In this document: in pieces, positions 19,317 to 28,743 of the stretch
Layout of the letters: each line of letters opens with the position of its first letter
Position numbering within the stretch: the stretch's first letter is position 1
Translations under genes and position numbers: made by a program
The notes under the pieces: model-generated
What the model was told of the DNA's origin: nothing
Database searches by the model: none
Seen by the model: the letters and a program-made list of their open reading frames with translations, nothing else
DNA from: Bacteroidales bacterium
Lineage (GTDB): Bacteria > Bacteroidota > Bacteroidia > Bacteroidales > JAADGE01
Assembly: GCA_029934705.1 (NCBI GenBank)
Contig: JAOZLS010000003.1
Location: forward strand, 1-39,706
Direction: 5' to 3'
DNA: 39,706 nt

Positions 19317-22300
19317 GTGAGAAATTATAGTAAAGACTTATTGAACTTAACAGCCATAGCTTTAATATTTATAACCGTTGTTTCGTTTAGCTCAAGCCCG
19401 TCTGGAATAACTATGTCCGAATTTGAATTCGGCGTTAACGATACTATCGTTGACGATTCTACATTATTATTCCCTTTTAATGACTATACAAATACGCCAG
19501 CAATAGTATCTTATCAATCGCCATTATTTTTAAATAATCCTGAAAATATTAGCTCTACTGTTGTTTACGACTCAAAAACCAACAAGTTTGTATTTTACGA
19601 CAAAATAGGCAATTTTAATTACAGAAACCCATACTACATGAGTGCCGACGAATACTTTGACTACAAAATGAAGAAATCGACACAGGAATATTGGATGGAA
19701 CGCTCGTCTCTTGAAACAACAAGAGATGGAAACAGCCTAGTTGACAAACTTGTAAACCAAAGTTTAATTGTTCCACTAAAAGGTTTTGAAGACATATTTG
19801 GAAGTAATGTTATAAACATAAAACCTCAAGGAAATGCCGAACTTATTTTTGGTTTAAACATTTCGAAAGTTGAAAATCATACATTACCAGAAAATCTTCA
19901 GAAAAATGTAACATTTGCCTTCGATATGAAAATAAAGATGGGCGTTAGCGGACAAATTGGCGACAAACTAAAAATGGGTATAAATTATGATACCGAAGCA
20001 ACTTTTGAATTTGAAAATAACATAAAACTTGCCTACGAAGGAAAAGAAGACGAGATTTTACAAAAAATTGAAGCAGGAAACGTATCAATGCCACTCACAG
20101 GAACTCTTATTACTGGAAGCAGTAGCCTTTGGGGAATTAAAACTGAACTTAAATTTGGTAAACTTACCGTAACAACTGTTCTTTCTCAGCAAAAAGGCGA
20201 AATACAAACAATTGAGGTTGAAGGCGGTGCATCAACTACTCCTTATGAAATTACTGCCGACAAATACGAAGCTAATAAGCATTATTTCTTAGCACAATAT
20301 TTTAGAGACCACTACAACTCAGCTCTTGAAAATCTTCCTATAATTAGGTCAAACATAACTATTACAAAGGTAGAAGTTTGGGTAACAAATAGAAGTGGAA
20401 ACTTTGAAAACTCTAGAAACATTGCTGCATTTATTGATTTAGGAGAAGCCCAACAGCACATTCACTCCCCAGAAAACTTTACAGGTGGAGGAATGTATCC
20501 CGACAATGCTACAAACAATCTTTATAACCAAATGATTACATCTTATAGTGGAATTAGAGATATAAACACTATAAGTTCAACTCTTACATCTTTACCTAAT
20601 TTTCATCAAGGCGAAGATTATGAAAAAGTTCAAAATGCAAGACTTCTTAATCAGTCAGAATACACACTAAACCCTAACTTAGGATATATATCATTAAACT
20701 CATCACTAAATAATGACGAAGTTTTAGCAGTTTCCTACGAATTTAATGCTGGAGGACAAACATACAGAGTTGGTGAATTTTCAAACGAAACACCTCCTGC
20801 CCCTGAGACATTAATTCTTAAACTAATAAAACCTACAACTTTATCAACAGAACTTCCTACTTGGAACTTAATGATGAAAAATGTTTATGCCATAAATGCA
20901 TATCAAATTAATAGTGAAAACTTCACTTTTGATGTTATGTATAGAGACGATAAAACAGGATCATCTCTAAATTATATTCCTGCTGGCGAAATTAATGGTA
21001 AAATATTACTAAGCGTTCTAAGACTCGACAACTTAAATAAAAATAACGAAGCTGGTGCCGACGGCTTTTTCGATTTTATTGATAAAATAACAATTAATGC
21101 AACAAATGGTAAAATATATTTCCCAGTACTTGAGCCTTTTGGCGAGTATTTAAGAGATAAAATAACAGGAGGTACTACCAGCAATCCTGAACTTAACCGA
21201 ATTGCAGACCAATACGTTTTTGAAGAATTATATACAAAAACACAAAGTCAAGCACAACAAATTGCTGAAAAAAATAAATTTTTCTTCAAAGGCTCATATC
21301 GTTCCGCTGGAGGTTCCGACATAAACCTAAATGCAATGAATGTACCCGAAGGCTCGGTAAAAGTTACTGCTGGAGGTAGAGAATTACAAGAAAACACAGA
21401 CTATACTGTAGATTATAACTTAGGGCGAGTATCAATACTAAACCAAAGTTTGCTTGAGTCAGGAACTCCAATTAAAATATCCTTAGAAAGTAACTCAATG
21501 TTCAATATTGGAACAAAATCGTTAATAGGAACACACCTCGATTATCGTTTTTCTGAAAAATTTAATATTGGAGCTACAGTAATGCACCTTAATCAAAAAC
21601 CTTTAACATCAAAAGTAAACATCGGAAACGAACCAATATCAAATACAATATGGGGAACCGATATTAACTATAATCAAGAAGTTCCTTTCTTTACAAATTT
21701 AGTAGATAAAATACCTTTTATTCAAACTAAAGAAATGTCAGTTTTTGATTTTAGTGGAGAATTTGCTCAACTAATTCCTGGACATCCTAAAATTGTGGGA
21801 GAAGAAGGCTTTGCTCATATTGATGATTTTGAAGCAACAAAAACAACTATCGACTTAAAAACACCATCGAGCTGGTACTTGGCAAGTACACCTCAAGGTC
21901 AATCAGATTTATTTCCCGAAGCAGATTCAACAAATGCTCTTTCCTACGGATTTAATCGTGCTAAACTTGCTTGGTACACAATTAATCCTGATTTTTTAAG
22001 AAACACAGCCTCTGTTCCCGACTATATTACAACCGACGACCAGTCTGACCACAGAGTTAGAGAAGTTATGGAACAAGAACTTTTTCCAGACAGAGATCCT
22101 CTACACGGAGTACCGCCTGTAATTTCTGTTTTAAACTTAGCATACTATCCTAAAGAAAAAGGACCTTACAATTACGACACAGAAGGAATGCCTGGAATAT
22201 CAGCTGGTATTGATCAAAACGGAGAACTAAACCAGCCAGACACTAGATGGGGTGGTATAATGAGAAGTCTTATTACAAACGACTTTGAAGATGCAAACAT

Positions 22301-25300
22301 CGAATTTATAGAATTTTGGGTTATGGATCCATTTATTTATGATGACAACCAAACTGGTGGCGATGTATATTTTAATCTAGGAAATGTTTCAGAAGATATA
22401 CTAAAAGACTCCAGACAATCTTTTGAGAATGGACTACCAACTGGCTCTTTAATTGATGATGTTGATACTACTGTTTGGGGACGTGTACCTATTCTTCCTA
22501 GAATAACAGAAGGCTTTGCCAACGAACCTGTTAATGCTCGTGAATTTCAGGACACTGGACTCGATGGACTAGCAAATGCTGACGAACAATCATTTTTTGC
22601 TTCATACTTAAATAAAATATCATCAATGCATGGTATAAACTCTCCTGCATACACAAAAGCTGCAGCAGACCCTTCAAGTGATGATTATCGATTTTTCAAA
22701 GCTCCAGCCTTTGATGACGAACAGGCTTCAATAATGCAAAGATATAAGCAATTTAATAGCATGGAGCGAAACTCCTCTATTGCAAGTACTGGAGGCAATA
22801 CCATGTCAGCAGGCACACAACTTCCAGACATGGAGGATATTAATAGAGACTATACTTTAAGTGAAACAGAAACTTACTTTCAATACAAGTTGCATTTAGT
22901 ACCAGAAGAAATGGAAATTGGTAAGAATTTCATTACAGATATTAAAGAAAGTACCGTAAAACTTAAAAATGATAATAAAGAAACAGTAAAATGGTATCAT
23001 TTTAAAGTACCAATTAAAGAATACGAAAAAAGTGTAGGAACAATTCAAGACTTTAAATCTATTAGATTTATGAGACTTTTTATGCACGGATGGGACGAAG
23101 ATATTGTTCTTAGATTTGCTGAATTAAATTTAGTTCGTGGCGAATGGAGAAAATATACGGCATCCATGCTAGAAGGAACAGAAGGCACAGGTGTTGGTGA
23201 AATTACCGATGCTCATTTTGACATTTCAGCTGTAAATATTGAAGAAAACACTTATCGCCAGCCAATTAACTACATAATGCCTCCAGAAATAACAAGAGAA
23301 ATTTCTCCCGACCAGCCTCAACTTAGAGAGCTTAACGAGCAAGCCATTGTTCTTAAAGTCCTTGATTTAGATGATGGAGATGCACGTGCTGCCTACAAAA
23401 ACGCAGCCTTAGATGTAAGGCAATTTAAACGGCTTCAAATGTTTATACATGCCGAAGCTGTTGACGATGAAATACTAAATGATGGCGACCTATGTGCTTT
23501 TATTCGATTAGGCTCTGATTATCAAGAAAATTATTACGAATACGAAGTACCACTTACTGTTACCGAACACGGTTGGTATGATAAAGAAACTGAAAACGAA
23601 CTTGTATGGCCAACGGATAACATGATGAATATTGAGTTTGAAATACTTCAGCGTGTTAAGCAAAATAGAAATAATAAAATAAGAGAAGTTGGAGCAACAC
23701 TGCAAACAAGCTCTGTTTATAGCGAAGTTATTGATACTTATGGAAGAACTGTAAGCATTATTGGAAACCCAAATCTTAGCAATGTTAGGACAATAATGAT
23801 TGGTATAAGAAACCGTAGTCAAGACTCAAACCCATTAGAAGATGATGGAATGCCAAAGTCGGTAGAAGTCTGGATGAATGAGCTACGACTAACAGAATTT
23901 AATGAAGATGGTGGTTGGGCTTCGCAAGCTCGAATGTCTCTAAGACTTGCCGATTTTTCAAATATTGCAATTGAAGGTAATATTAGTACCCCAGGTTTTG
24001 GTAGTATTGAAAAAAGAGTTAGCGAAAGACAAAAATCTACCGATTATGGCTACAGTATGTCATCAAGTTTTGAACTTGGTAAATTCTTTCCTAAAAAATA
24101 TAATGTAAGAGTTCCATTATACTTTGCTTACTCTGAAACCTTTAGTAATCCACAATACAACCCATTAGATCCTGACATATTACTTAGTACAACCTTGTCG
24201 GATCCAACTTATTCGCAAGCAGAAAAAGATTCTATATTAAGAATATCACAAGATTACGTTAAACGAAAAAGTTTTAATGTTACGAATATGAAAATTGGTG
24301 GTAATTCTGAAAAGAAACCTAAAAAAGTTGCCGAAAATAAAAAAAGTAATGGAAAAGGAAGACTTCCTAATAAAAATAAAAATAAACCTTTTTATCATGT
24401 TTCAAATTGGAGTGCTAGTTATGGCTACAACGAATTATTTATAAGAAACATTAATACTGAGCATAACTTAATGAAAATATATACTGGTGGAATTTCGTAT
24501 AACTACAATATTTCGCCTAAAAATATTGCTCCATTTAAAAGAGTTAAGCTATTTAAGAAAAAAGCTTTTAAACTTGTAAAAGATTTTAACTTTTACTATG
24601 CTCCATCTATGTTATCTTTCCGTAACGATGTTAGAAAATCTTATAACGAAATTCAACTTAGAAATGTAGAACAGCAAGGAATGTATATTCCTCCAACTTT
24701 TGATAAACAATTTACATGGCAGCGAACCTACGATTTAAGATATAATCTTACTAGAGACTTAAAATTTACATACAGTGCAACAAATGCCTCTTGGGTTGAA
24801 GAACCTTATGGAAGAATTGATAAAGAAGACCCATTATACGAGCAAAAAGTAGATACAATTTGGAATAGCCTACAAAATCTTGGAAAAACAACAGATTATA
24901 GGCAAAAAGTTCAACTTAGTTGGAGAATTCCTATAAATAAACTTCCTTTTTTAGACTGGACATCGGCAAATGCAAAGTATGGAGCAGACTATTTTTGGAC
25001 TTACACTCCTCAACCTGCTGATTCAACAATAAACTTAGGAAATAACATCCGAAATGCTCAAAACATACAGCTTTCGGGGCAACTAAACATGACTAAGCTA
25101 TACACGAAAATAAAATACTTAAAAGAAGTTGATAACAAGTTTAAGAAAAACAAGAAGAATAAGAAGAAGAAATTTAAAGATGTAAAATTTGAAGTAGCAA
25201 ACATAAAATTAAAAGAAAATAGAGCAAAAACTATTACTCACAATCTCAGAACAATTGATGTTACAGCAAAAGTTGTTGATGGACAAGGAAAAGTAGTTGC

Positions 25301-26846
25301 TGGAGAAACAGAAATTGTAAGTGAAAATAAAATAAAATTCACGCCAGACTCTACTCATAAAGATGTAAAAATAGTAGTTAGTGGAAAACGTGAAGTAAAA
25401 GACAATGCTCTAAAAATAATTTCAGATTATACACTATATTCATTAATGTCGGTAAGAAACATTTCGCTAACATATACCGAGAACAACGGAACAATAGTTC
25501 CAGGCTATCTACCTAAAACAAAATATTTAGGAATGGATGAAAGCTGGATTGCTCCTGGTTGGGAATTTATTGGCGGTATTCAGAATAATGAATTCGGACG
25601 ACTGGCAGCCGAAAGTGGCTGGTTATCAGGCGATACTTTAATTAATTCTCCAATAATTACAAATAATGAAGCCTCATATAATTTTAAAGCAACAATTAAA
25701 CCACTAAAAGGACTAAGAATTGATGTTACAGCAAATATGAGAACTAGTCAAACACGTAATGAGTATTGGGTATCAAGAGATGGTGGGTTTAATTCAGAAA
25801 ACCAATATTATCAAGGAAACTTTTCGATGACAACCCTTTCGATAAAAACAGCATTTTGGGGTATTAACGATTCAACTTATGAATCTCAGGCTTATGATAC
25901 ATTCCTTGAAAACAGGCAAATTATTGCTGGAAGAATTGCAAACGACAGGTATAATTTAATAGGAACATCTTATAACCCTGGTGATATACTAATAAACCCA
26001 GCTACTGGAGACACGCTTAGTTCTAGCTACCCTAACGGTTACAGTGCTACTTCGCAAGAAGTATTGCTTCCTGCTTTTTTAGCTGCTTACACAGGGCAAA
26101 GTGCATCGGATATTTCAACAAGCGCATTCCCTAAACTTCCTCTTCCAAACTGGAGATTAAAATACGATGGACTTACTTATTTTGATGCTGTTAAAAAGGT
26201 ATTTAAAAAGGTAATTTTAAATCATGGATATACCTCTAGCTATAGAGTAAACTCATATAGTACAAACTCTGGCTATAATTTTGAAGAACAACAGCAAATA
26301 GGTATGAGTTTTGAAAGAGATGAACTTAGTCAAATGTTTATCCCAGAATTCCAATTAGATGGAATTGCTATTGATGAAAAATTTGTTCCACTCTTTGGAC
26401 TCGATTTAACATTGAAAAATGATATGTCAACAAAATTAGAATATAAACAAGCTAGAAATATTGCACTTAGTTTTGCAAACAATCAAATTTTAGAAGCCCG
26501 AAGTAAAGAATACACTATTGGAGTTGGATATAAAATTCCTAATTTAGAAATACCACTTAGTATAGGAGGAAACCAACAACTATTTAAAAGCGACTTAAAT
26601 TTGCGTGTTGACCTTACTTACAGAGATATGCTAACAATTGTTAGAAGGATAAACGAAGCAGACAACCAACTATCGGCAGGACAAAAGAACTTTTCGTTAA
26701 AATTTAATGCCGATTATAATCTTGATAAAGTAACAATTAGAATTTTTTATGATCAAGTAATTAATACTCCTAGAGTTTCAACTTCATACAGAACATCTAA
26801 TACAAAAGTTGGCTTTAGCATAAGGTTTAATCTTGCTTCCATATAA
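19317..26846 (+). CDS. sprA: SprA, type IX secretion system outer-membrane translocon
   Basis: 2509 aa; giant beta-barrel protein between ruvA and gcvH, SprA-like motifs (GHPKIVGEEGFAHIDDFEATKTTIDLKTPSSWYLAS). GTG start in the ORF track. Confidence 0.93.
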   Translation: MRNYSKDLLNLTAIALIFITVVSFSSSPSGITMSEFEFGVNDTIVDDSTLLFPFNDYTNTPAIVSYQSPLFLNNPENISSTVVYDSKTNKFVFYDKIGNFNYRNPYYMSADEYFDYKMKKSTQEYWMERSSLETTRDGNSLVDKLVNQSLIVPLKGFEDIFGSNVINIKPQGNAELIFGLNISKVENHTLPENLQKNVTFAFDMKIKMGVSGQIGDKLKMGINYDTEATFEFENNIKLAYEGKEDEILQKIEAGNVSMPLTGTLITGSSSLWGIKTELKFGKLTVTTVLSQQKGEIQTIEVEGGASTTPYEITADKYEANKHYFLAQYFRDHYNSALENLPIIRSNITITKVEVWVTNRSGNFENSRNIAAFIDLGEAQQHIHSPENFTGGGMYPDNATNNLYNQMITSYSGIRDINTISSTLTSLPNFHQGEDYEKVQNARLLNQSEYTLNPNLGYISLNSSLNNDEVLAVSYEFNAGGQTYRVGEFSNETPPAPETLILKLIKPTTLSTELPTWNLMMKNVYAINAYQINSENFTFDVMYRDDKTGSSLNYIPAGEINGKILLSVLRLDNLNKNNEAGADGFFDFIDKITINATNGKIYFPVLEPFGEYLRDKITGGTTSNPELNRIADQYVFEELYTKTQSQAQQIAEKNKFFFKGSYRSAGGSDINLNAMNVPEGSVKVTAGGRELQENTDYTVDYNLGRVSILNQSLLESGTPIKISLESNSMFNIGTKSLIGTHLDYRFSEKFNIGATVMHLNQKPLTSKVNIGNEPISNTIWGTDINYNQEVPFFTNLVDKIPFIQTKEMSVFDFSGEFAQLIPGHPKIVGEEGFAHIDDFEATKTTIDLKTPSSWYLASTPQGQSDLFPEADSTNALSYGFNRAKLAWYTINPDFLRNTASVPDYITTDDQSDHRVREVMEQELFPDRDPLHGVPPVISVLNLAYYPKEKGPYNYDTEGMPGISAGIDQNGELNQPDTRWGGIMRSLITNDFEDANIEFIEFWVMDPFIYDDNQTGGDVYFNLGNVSEDILKDSRQSFENGLPTGSLIDDVDTTVWGRVPILPRITEGFANEPVNAREFQDTGLDGLANADEQSFFASYLNKISSMHGINSPAYTKAAADPSSDDYRFFKAPAFDDEQASIMQRYKQFNSMERNSSIASTGGNTMSAGTQLPDMEDINRDYTLSETETYFQYKLHLVPEEMEIGKNFITDIKESTVKLKNDNKETVKWYHFKVPIKEYEKSVGTIQDFKSIRFMRLFMHGWDEDIVLRFAELNLVRGEWRKYTASMLEGTEGTGVGEITDAHFDISAVNIEENTYRQPINYIMPPEITREISPDQPQLRELNEQAIVLKVLDLDDGDARAAYKNAALDVRQFKRLQMFIHAEAVDDEILNDGDLCAFIRLGSDYQENYYEYEVPLTVTEHGWYDKETENELVWPTDNMMNIEFEILQRVKQNRNNKIREVGATLQTSSVYSEVIDTYGRTVSIIGNPNLSNVRTIMIGIRNRSQDSNPLEDDGMPKSVEVWMNELRLTEFNEDGGWASQARMSLRLADFSNIAIEGNISTPGFGSIEKRVSERQKSTDYGYSMSSSFELGKFFPKKYNVRVPLYFAYSETFSNPQYNPLDPDILLSTTLSDPTYSQAEKDSILRISQDYVKRKSFNVTNMKIGGNSEKKPKKVAENKKSNGKGRLPNKNKNKPFYHVSNWSASYGYNELFIRNINTEHNLMKIYTGGISYNYNISPKNIAPFKRVKLFKKKAFKLVKDFNFYYAPSMLSFRNDVRKSYNEIQLRNVEQQGMYIPPTFDKQFTWQRTYDLRYNLTRDLKFTYSATNASWVEEPYGRIDKEDPLYEQKVDTIWNSLQNLGKTTDYRQKVQLSWRIPINKLPFLDWTSANAKYGADYFWTYTPQPADSTINLGNNIRNAQNIQLSGQLNMTKLYTKIKYLKEVDNKFKKNKKNKKKKFKDVKFEVANIKLKENRAKTITHNLRTIDVTAKVVDGQGKVVAGETEIVSENKIKFTPDSTHKDVKIVVSGKREVKDNALKIISDYTLYSLMSVRNISLTYTENNGTIVPGYLPKTKYLGMDESWIAPGWEFIGGIQNNEFGRLAAESGWLSGDTLINSPIITNNEASYNFKATIKPLKGLRIDVTANMRTSQTRNEYWVSRDGGFNSENQYYQGNFSMTTLSIKTAFWGINDSTYESQAYDTFLENRQIIAGRIANDRYNLIGTSYNPGDILINPATGDTLSSSYPNGYSATSQEVLLPAFLAAYTGQSASDISTSAFPKLPLPNWRLKYDGLTYFDAVKKVFKKVILNHGYTSSYRVNSYSTNSGYNFEEQQQIGMSFERDELSQMFIPEFQLDGIAIDEKFVPLFGLDLTLKNDMSTKLEYKQARNIALSFANNQILEARSKEYTIGVGYKIPNLEIPLSIGGNQQLFKSDLNLRVDLTYRDMLTIVRRINEADNQLSAGQKNFSLKFNADYNLDKVTIRIFYDQVINTPRVSTSYRTSNTKVGFSIRFNLASI

Positions 26847-26966
26847 GTAGCAAGTCATACTTAATGTTTTTGAACATAATAAAAATTGCATGAAAAGTTT
26901 TTTAAATATTGCATAAATACTAAATTTGTAAAAATACATATAACTAAATTTTAAAAAGAAATAACG

Positions 26967-27347
26967 ATGAGTGCACCTGAAAATTTAAAATACACAAAAG
27001 ACCACGAATGGGTACGTGTTGAAGGAAACGAAGCTTTCGTTGGAATTACTCAATTTGCTCAAGGCGAATTAGGCGACATAGTTTTTGTTGAAGTAGAAAC
27101 AGCTGGAGACGAACTAAAAGAAGGCGAAACGTTTGGAACTATTGAAGCAGTAAAAACTGTTTCGGATATGTTTATGCCAATTTCTGGTGAAGTGTTAGAA
27201 TTTAACGAGAAGTTAGAAGACACTCCCGAACTTATTAACAATAATCCTTATGGCGAAGGTTGGATTATTAAAATTGCAATTGCCGACCAAAGTGAATTAG
27301 ACACTTTACTTGACAGCAAACAATATGATGAACTAACAAATTCGTAA
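26967..27347 (+). CDS. gcvH: Glycine cleavage system protein H
   Basis: 126 aa; [12 protein letters not shown]...GDIVFVEVE...[24 protein letters not shown] lipoyl motif. Confidence 0.97.
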   Translation: MSAPENLKYTKDHEWVRVEGNEAFVGITQFAQGELGDIVFVEVETAGDELKEGETFGTIEAVKTVSDMFMPISGEVLEFNEKLEDTPELINNNPYGEGWIIKIAIADQSELDTLLDSKQYDELTNS

Positions 27348-27362
27348 AGTATTATATTATAT

Positions 27363-27400
27363 AAAAAGAGAGTTTGAATTTATCAAGCTCTCTTTTTTTA
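27363..27400 (+). terminator. Intrinsic terminator
   Basis: AAAGAGAG-TTTGA...TCAAG-CTCTCTTT followed by a T-run after gcvH. Confidence 0.8.
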
Positions 27401-27443
27401 TAAACTATTTTTATACTAACATCAAGTATAATACCAAATTATA

Positions 27444-27737
27444 CTACAAACCCTTCCAGCCTTCTGCTTCTAATTTCATAAATTTAGCTTTTTCTTCTTC
27501 GCTCATTAGCACAGTTTCGTACTTAAATTTTATATCTAAATTCATAATTGGCTGCGAAACAGAAAATATTAAGTCATTTATAATTGGGATTTTTGGAAAT
27601 GGGAGTGCAAAAATAACTGTAGCTATATCATCTTCAACTATAATATCCTTTACTATACCTAAATTTACTAATGAATTATTAATTGCAGGGTGCATTACTC
27701 CTGAAATACTTTCTAAAATTTCTTCTTTTGTTTTCAT
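27444..27737 (-). CDS. DUF59/MIP18 family (Fe-S cluster assembly-like) protein
   Basis: 97 aa; EEILESISGVMHPAINNSLVNLGIVKDIIVEDDIATVIFALPFP. Confidence 0.8.
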   Translation of the reverse strand: MKTKEEILESISGVMHPAINNSLVNLGIVKDIIVEDDIATVIFALPFPKIPIINDLIFSVSQPIMNLDIKFKYETVLMSEEEKAKFMKLEAEGWKGL

Positions 27738-27819
27738 AATTAATTTCGTTTTAACACTTTTTTTTCGTAAAATTGTTTAAGCTCAAATTTAGTAAAACAT
27801 ATCTATAAAACAGTATAAA

Positions 27820-28476
27820 ATGGAAAATTCTAAAAAAATTGCTTTAATTCTTTCAGGTTCGGGAGTTTATGATGGTACTGAAATACATGAAGCCACAATG
27901 ACAATGTATGCTATTGTAAAACAAGGTGGTGAATATCAGACATTTGCTCCAGATATAAAACAACATCATGTAATAAATCATATTACTGGCGAAGAAATGA
28001 ATGAGACAAGAAATGTGCTTATTGAATCGGCTCGTATTGCTCGTGGAAATATAAAAAACATTAACGAATTGGTTATTAATGATTTTGATGCAATAATGTT
28101 TCCTGGTGGCTTTGGTGTTGCTAAAAACTTATCGGATTTTGCTTTTAAAGGAGCCAATTGTACTGTTGTTTCTGAAATAGAGAAAGTAATAAAAGAAGCT
28201 GTTACTGCTAAAAAGCCAATTGGTGCTTTATGTATTTCACCTGCAATAATTGCTCGTGTTTTAGAGGGTGTTGAACTTACAATTGGGCAAGACGAAGGTA
28301 CTGCCAAGGCTATTGAAGCAATGGGAGGAAGACATAAAACAACAAACCACGGCGATGTAATTGTTGATACTAAATATAAAGTTGCTACAACTCCTTGCTA
28401 TATGCTTGATGCTACAATTACAGATATTGCTGATGGTGCAATTAATGTTACTAAAGCTGTTTTTGAAATGATGTAA
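27820..28476 (+). CDS. elbB: Isoprenoid biosynthesis glyoxalase ElbB (DJ-1/PfpI family)
   Basis: 218 aa; ALILSGSGVYDGTEIHEATMTMYAI...IMFPGGFGVAKNLSDFAFKG...IGALCISPAI. Confidence 0.92.
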   Translation: MENSKKIALILSGSGVYDGTEIHEATMTMYAIVKQGGEYQTFAPDIKQHHVINHITGEEMNETRNVLIESARIARGNIKNINELVINDFDAIMFPGGFGVAKNLSDFAFKGANCTVVSEIEKVIKEAVTAKKPIGALCISPAIIARVLEGVELTIGQDEGTAKAIEAMGGRHKTTNHGDVIVDTKYKVATTPCYMLDATITDIADGAINVTKAVFEMM

Positions 28477-28477
28477 A

Positions 28478-28512
28478 TAGATGCTAGATGTTAGACAATA
28501 GACATTAGATAA
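28478..28512. repeat. Five contiguous degenerate heptamers TAGAYNN
   Basis: TAGATGC TAGATGT TAGACAA TAGACAT TAGATAA, directly after the elbB stop codon. Confidence 0.8.
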
Positions 28513-28675
28513 AATGTGTGTTCTTGCCTCACTAACATACGAAACTTGATGCTTTTGTTTATCTGGTAATTCGTTTATTTGTTTATATCAATCTTGTATT
28601 AATAACTTGTTATATTGTTTTTTTACCTAAAATAAGTTAACTCTATTTTAGTGGAATTTAGTGAATTGTGAAGAC

Positions 28676-28714
28676 AAAAATACCAAAGCCTTCTTTTTAA
28701 ACGAAGGCTTTGGT
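28676..28714 (-). terminator. Strong hairpin, intrinsic terminator of the minus-strand operon
   Basis: ACCAAAGCCTTC-TTTTTAAAC-GAAGGCTTTGGT 12-bp perfect stem, flanked by AAAAAT (U-rich on minus). Confidence 0.85.
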
Positions 28715-28743
28715 GTTAATTTAGAAACATATATATATAAAAA

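Noticed and set aside
20972-23822. Minus-strand ORFs within sprA
   Set aside because: Antisense to a long continuous SprA frame.
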